Positions 45,225 to 58,023 are shown, counted from the first letter of the stretch. The stretch is 64,000 nt of DNA from JAFALK01 sp042701975 (GCA_042701975.1 CP170561.1:806001-870000), one strand, 5' to 3'. Numbers and translations: made by a program. Notes: a model not told the origin generated them from the letters alone.

Positions 45225-46115
45225 ATGATTTCACGCCGTCACCTGCTCGCTGGCGCGAGCGCCATGGCCCTGGCTCCGCTGACTTCCGTCTGCCAGGCTT
45301 CTTCCGAACTGAGCTCCTTCACCGGCCAGGCCGTCTTCGACCGCCTGATCGCCAAGGCCACGGCCGAGGGCTGGCACAAGCTGCCCGTGGGCGAGCTGAT
45401 GGGCCGCCTGGGCCAGGAGCTGCTCGGCACGCCCTACGTGGCGCACACGCTGGAGCTCGACGATACGAAGGAGTTCTGCACCGTCAATCTCGACGGACTG
45501 GACTGCGTGACCTTCTTCGAGAGCTGCTTCGCCATGGCCCGCATCCTGCGCGCCGCTGAAACCAACTCGGCCACGCCGGGCGCCATGCTCGACGCCGTGC
45601 GCGTCACGCGCTACCGCGGCGGCAAGCAGGAGGGCTACACCTCGCGCCTGCACTACACGACCGACTGGATCTTCGACAACGTGCGCCGCGGCAACGTGCG
45701 CGACCTGGCCGCTGCGCTGCCGGGTGCCGAGCCCTTCACGCAGCAGGTCGGCATCATGTCCGCCAAGCCCGAGGCCTACCGCCAGCTCAACGCCCATCGC
45801 GAGTGGCTGCCCGAAGTCCGCCGCATCGAGGACGCCATCAATGCGCGGCCCAAGATGTTCATCCCCATGGCCAAGATCGCCGCGATCGAACCGCTGCTGC
45901 AAAGCGGCGACATCATCGGCATCGCGACCAACATCGCCGGCATCGACATCTCCCACACGGGTCTTTGCTTGAAGGACGGCGAAGGCGTGGCGCGCTTCAT
46001 GGATGCGTCTTCCGCACCCTCGCGCATGAAAGTCACGCTGGAGCAGGGGCCCTTGCACGAGGCCGTCTCGCGGTCGGCGCGCAACACCGGGATTGTCGTA
46101 GCACGCCCTGTGTAG
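45225..46115 (+). CDS. DUF1460 domain protein (NlpC/P60-like amidase fold)
   Basis: A 296-residue exported protein with a twin-Arg signal (MISRRHLLAGASAMALAPL), so it may use the Tat route. The DUF1460 domain has the probable catalytic Cys in NLDGLDCVTFFES and His in IDISHTGLCL. Relatives act on cell-wall peptides or are called N-acetylmuramoyl-L-alanine amidase-like; the substrate here is not known. A REP-like element begins at its stop codon. Confidence 0.8.
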   Translation: MISRRHLLAGASAMALAPLTSVCQASSELSSFTGQAVFDRLIAKATAEGWHKLPVGELMGRLGQELLGTPYVAHTLELDDTKEFCTVNLDGLDCVTFFESCFAMARILRAAETNSATPGAMLDAVRVTRYRGGKQEGYTSRLHYTTDWIFDNVRRGNVRDLAAALPGAEPFTQQVGIMSAKPEAYRQLNAHREWLPEVRRIEDAINARPKMFIPMAKIAAIEPLLQSGDIIGIATNIAGIDISHTGLCLKDGEGVARFMDASSAPSRMKVTLEQGPLHEAVSRSARNTGIVVARPV

Positions 46116-46135
46116 GAGCGGGCGTAGCATCGCCC
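46111..46135 (+). repeat. REP-like element, copy 2
   Basis: TGTAGGAGCGGG followed by CGTAGCATCGCCC, with hairpin arms GGGCG/CGCCC. The first 12 bases are identical to copy 1 at 16417-16442. It overlaps the stop codon of the DUF1460 gene and may stabilise the 3' end of its message. Confidence 0.55.
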
Positions 46136-46173
46136 TCGTTCCGGCCACGCTGCGTGGCGTCACGGGGAGCCCC

Positions 46174-47838
46174 ATGCTGAACTGGTTGCGACGTTTCGAT
46201 GCCCTGTTTCCACTGCGCTACAGCACCTGGCTGGTCTGCGCGCTGCTGACCATCGTCTTCGCGGTGGCGTGGGCGCTGCGTCACACCGATGCCGCGATCC
46301 CGGCGCTGCTGTTCGGCCTGCTGACGATCCAGGGCTTTCGCGATGCGCGCCAGACCAAGCGCTCGGTGCTGCGCAACTATCCCGTCATCGGCCACGTGCG
46401 CTTCTTGCTGGAATTCATCCGGCCGGAGATCCGCCAGTACTTCCTGGAAGGCGACAACGAGGCCGCGCCGTTTTCGCGCGTGCAGCGCTCGCTGGTCTAC
46501 CAGCGCGCCAAGGGTGATCCGGACAAGCGGCCCTTCGGCACGCAGCTGGACGTCAGCGTGAACGGCTACGAGTGGATCAACCACTCGCTGGCGCCGACTC
46601 GCATCGCCACGCACGACTTCCGCGTCACCATCGGCCCGGAGCGCAAGCAGCCGTATTCGGCCAGCGTGTTCAACATCTCGGCCATGAGCTTCGGCGCGCT
46701 TTCGGCCAACGCCATCATGGCGCTGAACGCCGGTGCCAAGCGCGGCGGCTTTGCCCATGACACGGGCGAGGGTTCAATCAGCGAGCATCACCGCAAGAAT
46801 GGCGGCGACCTGATCTGGGAGATCGGCTCGGGCTACTTCGGCTGCCGCAACGACGACGGCACCTTCAACGCCGAGCGCTTCCAGGCCAACGCGCTGGACC
46901 CACAGGTCAAGCTCATCGAGATCAAGCTCAGCCAGGGCGCCAAGCCTGGCCACGGCGGCGTGCTGCCCGGCGCCAAGGTCACGCCCGAGATCGCGGCCGC
47001 GCGTGGCGTGCCGATCGGCGTGGACTGCATCTCGCCGTCCGCCCACAGCGCCTTCTCCACGCCCATGGAGCTGCTGCAGTTCGTGCAGCGCCTGCGCGAC
47101 CTCTCGGGCGACAAGCCGGTGGGCTTCAAGCTGTGCATCGGCCATCCCTGGGAATGGTTCGCCATCGCCAAGGCCATGGTGGAGACGGGCATCACGCCGG
47201 ACTTCATCGTGGTGGACGGCGCCGAAGGCGGCACCGGCGCCGCGCCGCTGGAGTTCACCGACCACGTGGGCGCGCCGCTGCAAGAAGGCCTCATGCTCGT
47301 GCACAACACGCTGGTCGGGCTGGGTCTGCGCAGCAAGGTGCGCATCGGCTGCGCGGGCAAGATCGTCAGCGCCTTCGACATGGCCCGCGTGCTGGCCCTG
47401 GGCGCCGACTGGTGCAATGCCGCGCGCGGCTTCATGTTCGCGCTGGGCTGCATCCAGGCCCAGGCCTGCCACACCGGCCACTGCCCCACGGGCGTGACCA
47501 CGCAGGACCCGCACCGCCAGCAGGCCCTGGTGGTCGGCGACAAGAGTGAGCGCGTGTTCCGCTTCCACGAGCAGACGCTGGAGGCGCTGCGCGAGCTGCT
47601 GCAGGCCGCGGGCGTGCACCACCCCGAAGAGCTGACCGCCTCGCACATCGTGCACCGCACCTCGCGCCACGAGGTCAAGCTGCTGGCCAGCCTGCTGCCC
47701 TTCATCAAGCCTGGCGAGCTGCTCAGCGGCGAGCTGCCCAGCAATGTCTTCAAGCTCTATTGGCCCCTGGCCAGCGCGCACAGCTTCCAGCCGACGGCGC
47801 CGCTGGCCCCGTTGTCAACACTGAACGCGACTGTTTGA
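46174..47838 (+). CDS. FMN-binding glutamate-synthase-family protein
   Basis: A 554-residue protein with two or three N-terminal membrane segments (about 10-50) followed by a GltB-type FMN/synthase domain: FNISAMSFGALSANAI, GAEGGTGAAP, and a Cys cluster CHTGHCPTGVTT (with the Cys in GCIQAQAC) suited to an iron-sulfur centre. It lacks the glutaminase domain, so it is not a complete glutamate synthase. The reaction is unknown; membrane attachment suggests it takes electrons from a membrane donor. Confidence 0.85.
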   Translation: MLNWLRRFDALFPLRYSTWLVCALLTIVFAVAWALRHTDAAIPALLFGLLTIQGFRDARQTKRSVLRNYPVIGHVRFLLEFIRPEIRQYFLEGDNEAAPFSRVQRSLVYQRAKGDPDKRPFGTQLDVSVNGYEWINHSLAPTRIATHDFRVTIGPERKQPYSASVFNISAMSFGALSANAIMALNAGAKRGGFAHDTGEGSISEHHRKNGGDLIWEIGSGYFGCRNDDGTFNAERFQANALDPQVKLIEIKLSQGAKPGHGGVLPGAKVTPEIAAARGVPIGVDCISPSAHSAFSTPMELLQFVQRLRDLSGDKPVGFKLCIGHPWEWFAIAKAMVETGITPDFIVVDGAEGGTGAAPLEFTDHVGAPLQEGLMLVHNTLVGLGLRSKVRIGCAGKIVSAFDMARVLALGADWCNAARGFMFALGCIQAQACHTGHCPTGVTTQDPHRQQALVVGDKSERVFRFHEQTLEALRELLQAAGVHHPEELTASHIVHRTSRHEVKLLASLLPFIKPGELLSGELPSNVFKLYWPLASAHSFQPTAPLAPLSTLNATV

Positions 47839-47938
47839 GCGCAGGGCCCCGCATCCTCGGGGGCCATGCTCAAGGGGTGCCCGGGGCGGAACCGGTTACG
47901 CACAATCCGTAGCCAGTTTCCGACCCCAACTTTTCACG

Positions 47939-48604
47939 ATGCCCCGCGTATTCCTGCTGCGTTCTTGCGATCCCGCCTTGGCCCGGGCGCGCGAAGTGGT
48001 TTCTGCCATGCAGGGCTGGGACGTCTGCGGCGAGGCCACCCTGATCCGTGATGCCTGCGAGCCGCTGCGCGTGGATGCGCCCGACCTCCTCGTCTGCGAC
48101 CTGAGCTTCGGTGACGGCGGCATCGAGCGCCTGTTTCCCTACCTGCACTTCTGGCCGCACCGCCCCAAGATCTTGCTGCTGGCGCATTCGTCCGAAGACC
48201 TGCCCTTGTTCGACGCACTGCGCTGGGGCGCCCACGGCTACTGCGTGGTCCAGCCCAACGGTGCGGGACTGGAAGCAGGGCTGCGCCGCCAGATCGCGGG
48301 CCGGGCCGCCATGTCACCGAGCATTGCGCGGCGCAGCCTGGCGCTGTTCGGCCTGGGCCGCTGCCGCACCCAAGACGCCAGCCGCATCGAGGCCTCGCGC
48401 GACTGGACGCCGCTGGGCCTGGCCCCAGGGATCGCGCGTTGCGAGCAGCACCTGCTGAGCCTGGTGGCCAGCGGCATGCTGGTGCCCGAGATCGGGGCAT
48501 TGTGGGAACTGGCCGACGTGGAGATCGAACGCCGACTGGCCGCGATCTACGGCCGGCTGCATGCGCTGCTCACACACACCCAGCCCGACCGAATGACGGC
48601 CTGA
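47939..48604 (+). CDS. degenerate response regulator (receiver + LuxR-like HTH)
   Basis: A 221-residue protein with a receiver-like N-terminus: one acidic residue near position 11 and Asp54 (LLVCDLSFGDGG) are kept, but the conserved Lys near the end of the domain is Gln (CVVQPNGAG). The C-terminal part, CEQHLLSLVASGMLVPEIGA and then IERRLAAIYGRLHAL, follows the LuxR helix-turn-helix pattern but is diverged. Phosphorylation may be lost or altered. No kinase is adjacent. I would call it an orphan regulator. Confidence 0.65.
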   Translation: MPRVFLLRSCDPALARAREVVSAMQGWDVCGEATLIRDACEPLRVDAPDLLVCDLSFGDGGIERLFPYLHFWPHRPKILLLAHSSEDLPLFDALRWGAHGYCVVQPNGAGLEAGLRRQIAGRAAMSPSIARRSLALFGLGRCRTQDASRIEASRDWTPLGLAPGIARCEQHLLSLVASGMLVPEIGALWELADVEIERRLAAIYGRLHALLTHTQPDRMTA

Positions 48605-48629
48605 CGGCCCTGACGGCCCTGACGGCCCG
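48602..48629. repeat. short tandem repeat
   Basis: The 10-base unit TGACGGCCCT is repeated (2.8 copies) from the stop codon of the orphan regulator gene to just before the GST gene's stop. It may vary in copy number. Confidence 0.6.
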
Positions 48630-48634
48630 ATCGA

Positions 48635-49264
48635 TCAGGCCGCCGGGGGCGCGGTGTCGACGAAGCTGGCGCGCGTGGCCAGCTTTTCCAGGTGGCGAGC
48701 CAGATTGGCGTGGCTCGCGCGCCAGTCAATCTGCGGGAAACGGAAATCGATGTAGGCCAGCGAGCAGCCCACGGCCACGTCGGCCAGGCTGAAATGGTTG
48801 CCCGAGCACCAGGGCTTGTCGCCCAGGCCCTGGTCCATGGCGCCGAGTGTCTCGTGAACCTTGGTCATCTGCCGGTCCACCCAGGCGCCGCTGCGCTGCT
48901 CAGGCTTGCGGCCGGCCCAGGTCTGCTCCAGCCGGGCGGCCACCAGGGCGTCCATCAGGCCGTCGGCCAGGGCTTCCCAGGTGCGGACCTCCGTACGCTC
49001 GCGGCCGCGCTCGGGGATGAGCTTGCCCACGGGCGAGAGGCCGTCCAGGTATTCGCAGATCACGCGGGAATCGAACACGGCGCCGGTGATGGCGTCCTGG
49101 CCGTCCATCACCAGGCAGGGCACCTTGCCCAGCGGGTTCGTCTTGAGGATGGCATCGCTGCCCCAGACGTCCTCGAGCATGAACTGGTAGTCGAGCTTCT
49201 TCTCGCTCAGCACGACACGCACTTTGCGGACGTAGGGGCTGGACAGAGATCCAATCAGTTTCAT
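48635..49264 (-). CDS. glutathione S-transferase
   Basis: A 209-residue GST. N-terminal thioredoxin-like domain with the catalytic Ser region SLSSPYVRKVRVVLSE and the GSH-binding cis-Pro and Asp-Ser (GKVPCLV, FDSRVICEYLD). C-terminal helical domain with LADVAVGCSLAYID. The type is close to the YibF/beta-class GSTs; the substrate is unknown. The ATG at 49264 begins directly at strand 1; a TAGAAT lies about 32 bases upstream. Confidence 0.9.
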   Translation of the reverse strand: MKLIGSLSSPYVRKVRVVLSEKKLDYQFMLEDVWGSDAILKTNPLGKVPCLVMDGQDAITGAVFDSRVICEYLDGLSPVGKLIPERGRERTEVRTWEALADGLMDALVAARLEQTWAGRKPEQRSGAWVDRQMTKVHETLGAMDQGLGDKPWCSGNHFSLADVAVGCSLAYIDFRFPQIDWRASHANLARHLEKLATRASFVDTAPPAA

Positions 49265-49494
49265 GGCGGAAATGACAGCGGGTTGGGGGTTCATTCTAGG
49301 TGGCGACCCTCGCCCGTCCAGCCTCTCGCGGGGCTTCGCGGGGCCCTCGCGACACGGCCGCAAAAGACACTTGTCAGACCGGCCGGCAACGCCGAGACTC
49401 TCGCGCCGCGCGATCCGCGCACGGGCGACAGGCCCCGGCCACTTAGAATCCCGGGTTATCCCGCAGATCTTGCCGAGAAGAAACCAGGCCTCCC

Positions 49495-50868
49495 ATGACC
49501 CTCCCCCTCTCCAGCATCAGTGCCCTGTCTCCCCTGGATGGCCGCTACGCCTCGCGCGTGGCCGCCTTGCGCCCCCTGCTCTCCGAGTTCGGGCTGATGC
49601 ACCGCCGGGTGCAGGTCGAGGTGGAATGGTTCATCGCCCTGTCGGACGCCGGTTTCTCTGAATTCAAGCCCTTGTCCGAAGCCGCCCGCGGCCTGCTGCG
49701 CAGCCTGGTGGCCCGCTTCTCCGAAGCCGACGCCCAGGCCATCAAGGACATCGAGAAGACCACCAACCACGACGTCAAGGCCGTGGAGTACTGGATCAAG
49801 TCGCGCTTCGAGTCGAACGCCGAACTCAAGGCCGCCGGCGAGTTCGTGCACTTCGCCTGCACCAGCGAGGACATCAACAACACCAGCCACGGCCTGATGC
49901 TCAAGACAGCGCGCGCCGAAGTGCTGCTGCCCACGCTGGATCGCATCGTCACCAAGCTGACCGACATGGCCAAGGCCACCGCCGCCACGCCGATGCTCAG
50001 CCGCACGCACGGCCAGACGGCCAGCCCGACGACGGTGGGCAAGGAGGTCGCCAACGTCGTGGCCCGCCTGCGCCACGCCCGCGAGCGCATTGCTGAAGTG
50101 AAGCTGCTGGCCAAGATGAACGGCGCCGTCGGCAACTACAACGCCCACCTCTCGGCCTGGCCCGAGTACGACTGGGAAGGCTTCAGCCAGAAGGTGATCG
50201 AGGAGCGCCTGGGCCTGGTGTTCAACCCGTACACGATCCAGATTGAGCCGCACGACTACATGGCCGAGCTGTTCGACGCCGTGACGCGCACCAACACCAT
50301 CCTGATCGACTGGGCGCGCGACGTCTGGGGCTATGTGTCGCTGGGCTATTTCAAGCAGCGCACCAAGGCCGGCGAGATCGGTTCCTCGACCATGCCGCAC
50401 AAGGTCAACCCGATCGACTTCGAGAACGCGGAAGGCAATTTCGGCCTGGCCAACGCGCTGCTGGCGCACCTCTCGCAAAAGCTGCCCATCAGCCGCTGGC
50501 AGCGTGATCTGACCGACTCCACCGTGCTGCGCAACATGGGCGTGGCCCTGGGTTACGCCGTGCTGGGCTATGACTCCTTGCTCAAGGGCCTGGACAAGCT
50601 GGAGATCAACGAAGCCGCGCTCGCGGCCGACCTCGACGCGTCGTGGGAAGTGCTGGCCGAGCCCATCCAGACCGTGATGCGCCGCTACGCCCTGCCCAAC
50701 CCGTACGAGCGCCTGAAGGAGCTGACGCGCGGCAAGGCCATCACGGCCGAATCGATCCGCGAATTCATCGGCAGCCTGGAAATCCCGGCAGCCGAGAAGA
50801 CCCGCCTGCTGGCGATGACGCCCGGCTCCTACACCGGCAAGGCCGAAGAGCTGGCCAAGCGCCTTTGA
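49495..50868 (+). CDS. purB: adenylosuccinate lyase
   Basis: A 457-residue enzyme of the fumarase/aspartase superfamily; it releases fumarate from SAICAR and from adenylosuccinate in purine synthesis. Signature GSSTMPHKVNPIDFENAEGN, the TSEDINN block (Ser/Thr near substrate) and SRTHGQTASPTT with the catalytic His. TAGAAT (49444-49449) could be its -10 element, 45 bases before the ATG. Confidence 0.97.
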   Translation: MTLPLSSISALSPLDGRYASRVAALRPLLSEFGLMHRRVQVEVEWFIALSDAGFSEFKPLSEAARGLLRSLVARFSEADAQAIKDIEKTTNHDVKAVEYWIKSRFESNAELKAAGEFVHFACTSEDINNTSHGLMLKTARAEVLLPTLDRIVTKLTDMAKATAATPMLSRTHGQTASPTTVGKEVANVVARLRHARERIAEVKLLAKMNGAVGNYNAHLSAWPEYDWEGFSQKVIEERLGLVFNPYTIQIEPHDYMAELFDAVTRTNTILIDWARDVWGYVSLGYFKQRTKAGEIGSSTMPHKVNPIDFENAEGNFGLANALLAHLSQKLPISRWQRDLTDSTVLRNMGVALGYAVLGYDSLLKGLDKLEINEAALAADLDASWEVLAEPIQTVMRRYALPNPYERLKELTRGKAITAESIREFIGSLEIPAAEKTRLLAMTPGSYTGKAEELAKRL

Positions 50869-50875
50869 TCGTCCT

Positions 50876-51910
50876 TCACTCGCGCAGCCGCAGCTCCATC
50901 ACGATCTCGACGCCCTGCACCTGGCCGTTGGGGGCAAAGCCCAGGCTGCGGTAGAAGGGTTCGGGGCATCCTGGGCCGGGCACGTAGGAGAGCGCCAGCT
51001 TTTCGAAGCCTTTGGCCCGTGCGTGAGCGATGACGAGTTGCATTGCCGCGCGGCCCACGCCGCGGCCCTGGAAAGCTGCGTCGATCATGAGGCGCCACAC
51101 GCCGATCTGCGGGTGCTCGGGCGGCGGCACCTTCAGCGATTCATCGTCCAGCATGACAAAGCCGGCCAGTTCCTGCGCACAGTAGATGGCGCGGTACCAG
51201 GCGCAAGGCGCGAACAGCGCCTGCGCCAATGAGAGCGCGTTCGGCGCGACGAAGCCTTGCTGGCTCTGCGCCACCTTCAACGCGTGCAGCGGCCGCACCA
51301 TCTCGGCGCTGATCTCGCGCAGACTGACGCTGGCGGGATCGCAGGGCACGGGCTTTGCGCCACGTGCACGCCAGTGCTCGCGCAGCAGGCCATACCAGCC
51401 GGTGTCAGAGACCACGCCGGCCACGATCCATCGATCGGGCATCAGGCCTTCATAGGCAAAGCCCAGGCGCTCCAGCGTGCGGGCCGAGGCAAGGTTGCGC
51501 GGATCGATGTCGGCTTCGATGCGGATCATGTCCAGCGTTTCGAAACCGTAGTCGATCAGCGCATGCAGCGCCTCGTTCATGTAGCCGCGGCCCCAGCTGT
51601 CGGAAGCCATCGTGTAGCCCATCTCGGCGCGGCGGTTCTGGTCGGAAACGGCGTAGAGGGTGCACTGGCCGATCAGGCGATCGTCCTCGCGGCGCACCAG
51701 CGCCAGGCGCAGCGAAGTGCCGGCCGCTTGCGCGTCCGCCGCGCGCTGGACGAATTCGTCGGCCTGGCTCATCTCGGTCCACGCGGGGCTGCTGCCCCAG
51801 CGCACGACGAGCGGATCGGAAAAGATGCCGAAGAGCGCTTGGGTGTCCTCGGGCACGAGCGGGCGCAGCAGCAGGCGCTCCGTCTGCAGCGGCAAATGCT
51901 CGAACTTCAA
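50876..51910 (-). CDS. fusion of two GNAT acetyltransferase domains
   Basis: A 344-residue protein. Residues 1-175 form a RimJ/RimL-like GNAT (LPLQTERLLLRPLVPEDTQA; acetyl-CoA loop in MASDSWGRGYMNEAL). Residues 190-344 form a second GNAT of the diamine/aminoglycoside type (GVWRLMIDAAFQGRGVGRAAM, ending FYRSLGFAP). The start is TTG, overlapping the upstream TGA. It may acetylate two substrates, or one half may be regulatory. It ends 7 bases from purB's stop. Confidence 0.85.
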   Translation of the reverse strand: MKFEHLPLQTERLLLRPLVPEDTQALFGIFSDPLVVRWGSSPAWTEMSQADEFVQRAADAQAAGTSLRLALVRREDDRLIGQCTLYAVSDQNRRAEMGYTMASDSWGRGYMNEALHALIDYGFETLDMIRIEADIDPRNLASARTLERLGFAYEGLMPDRWIVAGVVSDTGWYGLLREHWRARGAKPVPCDPASVSLREISAEMVRPLHALKVAQSQQGFVAPNALSLAQALFAPCAWYRAIYCAQELAGFVMLDDESLKVPPPEHPQIGVWRLMIDAAFQGRGVGRAAMQLVIAHARAKGFEKLALSYVPGPGCPEPFYRSLGFAPNGQVQGVEIVMELRLRE

Positions 51911-52527
51911 CGGATCACGCCCTTGCCGATGTACTGCGTCCAGACCTGGGCGTTCGTGCCTTCGAGCGCCTTCTCCAGCGGCGCGCTGTCGGTCGTGAGG
52001 GCGAACAGCACGTAGGCGAGCTCGCCCTCATCGAGCGCGTAGCCAGCGCCGAAGCTGCCGCTGTCGAGCAGCGTGCGAATGCGAGCCTCGGCAACGCCGG
52101 CCGAACGGGGCACCAGGGCGATGCGGGCTTCCTCGATGCCGGCGTTGGGATCGATGTCGCGGCGGAGCACCTTGAGCGCACGCGCCGGCGCGGCGTTGAC
52201 GGTCATGAAGCCGTCGCGCACGAACTCGTCAGGCTGGAAGTAGCTCATCAGCTCGTCCCGCGTGGCCGCCTTGACGACGACGATGCCGCGCTTGAGGCCG
52301 CTCGGATCGCGCATCGGTCCGGCGGCGTCGAGCGTGCCTTCGTTGAAGAGGCGCATGAAGTTGCCGAGGTGCAGGCCCATCATGCGCTGGACCTCCGCCT
52401 TGTCGGCCGGCGAGGGCTTGCCGCGCTCGAGAAAGATGAACCAGTCGCGCCGCGGCGCCTGGGCCCAGGCCGACAGGGGAGCCAGCGCTGACAGCGCCAG
52501 CAGATCACGTCGCTTCATCATCGTCAT
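51907..52527 (-). CDS. exported YciI-like protein
   Basis: A 206-residue protein with a short signal (MKRRDLLALSALAPLSAWAQ), possibly Tat-like, then two YciI-like alpha/beta units (DWFIFLERGKPSPADKAEVQ and ELAYVLFALTTDSAPLEKAL). The function of such units is not settled. GGGAGG lies 7 bases before the ATG at 52527. Its start overlaps the upstream GNAT stop and its stop overlaps the downstream double-GNAT start, so the three are one operon. Confidence 0.75.
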   Translation of the reverse strand: MTMMKRRDLLALSALAPLSAWAQAPRRDWFIFLERGKPSPADKAEVQRMMGLHLGNFMRLFNEGTLDAAGPMRDPSGLKRGIVVVKAATRDELMSYFQPDEFVRDGFMTVNAAPARALKVLRRDIDPNAGIEEARIALVPRSAGVAEARIRTLLDSGSFGAGYALDEGELAYVLFALTTDSAPLEKALEGTNAQVWTQYIGKGVIR

Positions 52528-53039
52528 ACGGGAGCCTCCCATTTGAAGACCCGGCTCGGCTCGTCATAGCCGGCCAGCTGTTCCACGCCCTGCTCGCGCA
52601 TGCCGATCTGCAGCAGCAGGTCAACGGACGGCTGATTGTCCAGGGCCGTGATGGCCAGGATGGAGGTCATGCCCAGCTTCTCGTGGCCGTGCTTCAGGCA
52701 AGCGGCCGCAGCCTCGCGCGCAAAGCCTTGGCCGCGCCCGCGCGGCACGAAGCCGTAGCCGACGTCGGGCAGGGGCAGCGCATCGCGCTTGAACAGGCCG
52801 CACATGCCGATCAGCTCGCCGGTGTCGAGTCGCTCCACGGCCCAGAACCCGTGGCCGCTGCGGCGGTAGGCCTCGAACAGCCGCCCCTCCATCCAGATCA
52901 GGGCCGAGGCTTCGTCGACGACACCGGGGTTGTTGATGTTGCGGTGCCAGTCCGGATCGTTGACCAGCTCCAGGATGAAGTTCGCGTCAGCCGGGGTGAA
53001 CTCGCGCAAGGACAATCTTTCGGTGGACAGGATGTGCAT
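52524..53039 (-). CDS. GNAT acetyltransferase, RimJ/RimL-like
   Basis: A 171-residue acetyltransferase: STERLSLREFTPADANFILE, acetyl-CoA loop GYGFVPRGRGQGFAREA and the C-terminal ALDNQPSVDLLLQIGM. It may acetylate N-termini of proteins or small amines. It is the first of three overlapping genes. Its start is 25 bases from pyrF on the opposite strand. Confidence 0.88.
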   Translation of the reverse strand: MHILSTERLSLREFTPADANFILELVNDPDWHRNINNPGVVDEASALIWMEGRLFEAYRRSGHGFWAVERLDTGELIGMCGLFKRDALPLPDVGYGFVPRGRGQGFAREAAAACLKHGHEKLGMTSILAITALDNQPSVDLLLQIGMREQGVEQLAGYDEPSRVFKWEAPV

Positions 53040-53064
53040 CCAGCCAGCATAGGACAATGCGCGC

Positions 53065-53898
53065 ATGAACTTCACCGAACAGCTGCGCCAGGCCGAAATC
53101 CGCAACGACTCCCTGCTCTGCGTGGGGCTGGACCCGGAGCCCAGCCGCTTCCCCGGTGACTGGAAAGGCGACGCCGCACGGATCTTCGATTTCTGCTCGG
53201 CCATCGTGGACGCCACCAAGGATGTGGTCAGCAGCTTCAAGCCGCAGATCGCCTACTTCGCCGCCCACCGCGCCGAGGACCAGCTCGAACAACTGATGGC
53301 CCACATCAAGCGCGTGGCGCCGGGCGTGCCGGTGATCCTGGACGCCAAGCGCGGCGACATCGGCTCCACCGCCGAGCAATACGCCAAGGAAACCTTCCAG
53401 CGCTACCAGGCCGACGCGGTGACGGTCTCGCCCTTCATGGGCTTCGACACCATCGAGCCCTACCTGCGCTACCCGGACAAGGGCGTGTTCGTCCTGTGCC
53501 GCACCTCCAACCCGGGCGGCAACGACTGGCAGATGCAGCGCTTGGCCGATGTGCCCGGCCAACCCCGGCTGTTCGAGCACCTGGCCCGTCTGGCCGGCAG
53601 CGAATGGAACAAAAACGGCCAGCTGGGCCTGGTGGTGGGCGCGACCTATCCCGAGGAAATCGCCCGCGTGCGCGAGCTCGCTCCGACGCTGCCTCTGCTG
53701 ATCCCGGGCGTGGGCGCCCAGGGCGGCGACGCCGAATCGACCGTGCGCGCCGGCCTGACGGCCACCGGCACCATCGCCGTCAACTCCTCCCGCGCCATCC
53801 TGTATGCCAGCAGCGGACCCGACTTTGCCGCCGCCGCACGGCAAGTAGCGTTGCAAACACGCGATACCTTGAATCGAGCACGCGGCCCAGGTCGTTGA
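53065..53898 (+). CDS. pyrF: orotidine 5'-phosphate decarboxylase (type 2)
   Basis: A 277-residue enzyme making UMP from OMP, the last step of pyrimidine synthesis. LLCVGLDPEPSRFP at the N-terminus, catalytic DAKRGDIGSTAEQYAKE in the middle and phosphate-binding PGVGAQGGD plus VNSSRAI at the C-terminus. The length and motif identify the type 2 (Mycobacterium-like) family, usual in this group. GACAAT ends 6 bases before the ATG and no ribosome site is seen. Confidence 0.96.
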   Translation: MNFTEQLRQAEIRNDSLLCVGLDPEPSRFPGDWKGDAARIFDFCSAIVDATKDVVSSFKPQIAYFAAHRAEDQLEQLMAHIKRVAPGVPVILDAKRGDIGSTAEQYAKETFQRYQADAVTVSPFMGFDTIEPYLRYPDKGVFVLCRTSNPGGNDWQMQRLADVPGQPRLFEHLARLAGSEWNKNGQLGLVVGATYPEEIARVRELAPTLPLLIPGVGAQGGDAESTVRAGLTATGTIAVNSSRAILYASSGPDFAAAARQVALQTRDTLNRARGPGR

Positions 53899-54002
53899 AT
53901 CCTCACGCCCTCGTCACCGATCGTCAGTGATCCTGGGCCCGAATCGGCAAGACTTCGACTTTCATCAAGCTTCTTAGACCGAAAAGGCAGCCGCCCAACA
54001 CC

Positions 54003-57371
<3,369 letters not shown>

Positions 57372-57902
57372 GGCAGCCGGCGTCGAGTACGTCGGCTTCT
57401 GGGCGCGCGTCGGCGCGGCACTGATCGACACGATCGCCATCGGCATCCTGCTGGCCATCCTGGCGCGCATCCTGGGCCTGGGCGTGCAGGACTTCAGCGG
57501 TGACCTCCAGGCCCTGATGGATCGCCGCACGCCGCTGAGCGAACACCTGTTCAACCATGTGCTGCCGGCCGCGATCGTCATTGTGTGCTGGCTGCGCTTC
57601 GCGGCCACGCCGGGCAAGCGCGTGATCGGCGCCGAGGTGGTGGACGCGCAGACCTTCCAAAGGCTCAAGCCCGCGCAGGCCCTGCTGCGCTACGTCTGCT
57701 ACTACGTCTCGACCATTCCCTTCTGCCTGGGCCTGATCTGGGTGGCGATCGATGCCCGCAAACAGGGCTGGCACGACAAGATCGCCGGCACCGTGGTGAT
57801 CCGCAAGCGCTGAGCTCCGCGATCTCCTTCTGAGCGCCCTCCTGAGCGCCCACCCGCCGTCAATCCGGACCGCCGTGTAAGCGGTTGACGCTGCACGCGG
57901 TT

Positions 57903-57950
57903 TTCTTCATTGTCCTGACACTTGAGCTGTTCAAGGACATCGGCTGGTAA
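57903..57950 (+). pseudogene. remnant of the C-terminus of a metalloprotease like 12020-13522
   Basis: In one frame this stretch reads FFIVLTLELFKDIGW and then a stop. The intact metalloprotease ends DLTLPLLKDIGW and a stop. The last 18 bases (AAGGACATCGGCTGGTAA) are identical to those at 13505-13522, and 22 of the last 24 match. The rest of the gene is not here. The spacer 57814-58023 otherwise holds only weak palindromes. Confidence 0.5.
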
Positions 57951-58023
57951 GCCACACCACACACGCGCAAAAGGGTCCCAAATCGGCGCCCTTTGTGCCT
58001 GGGCTGCGACAATTGGGAGCATC

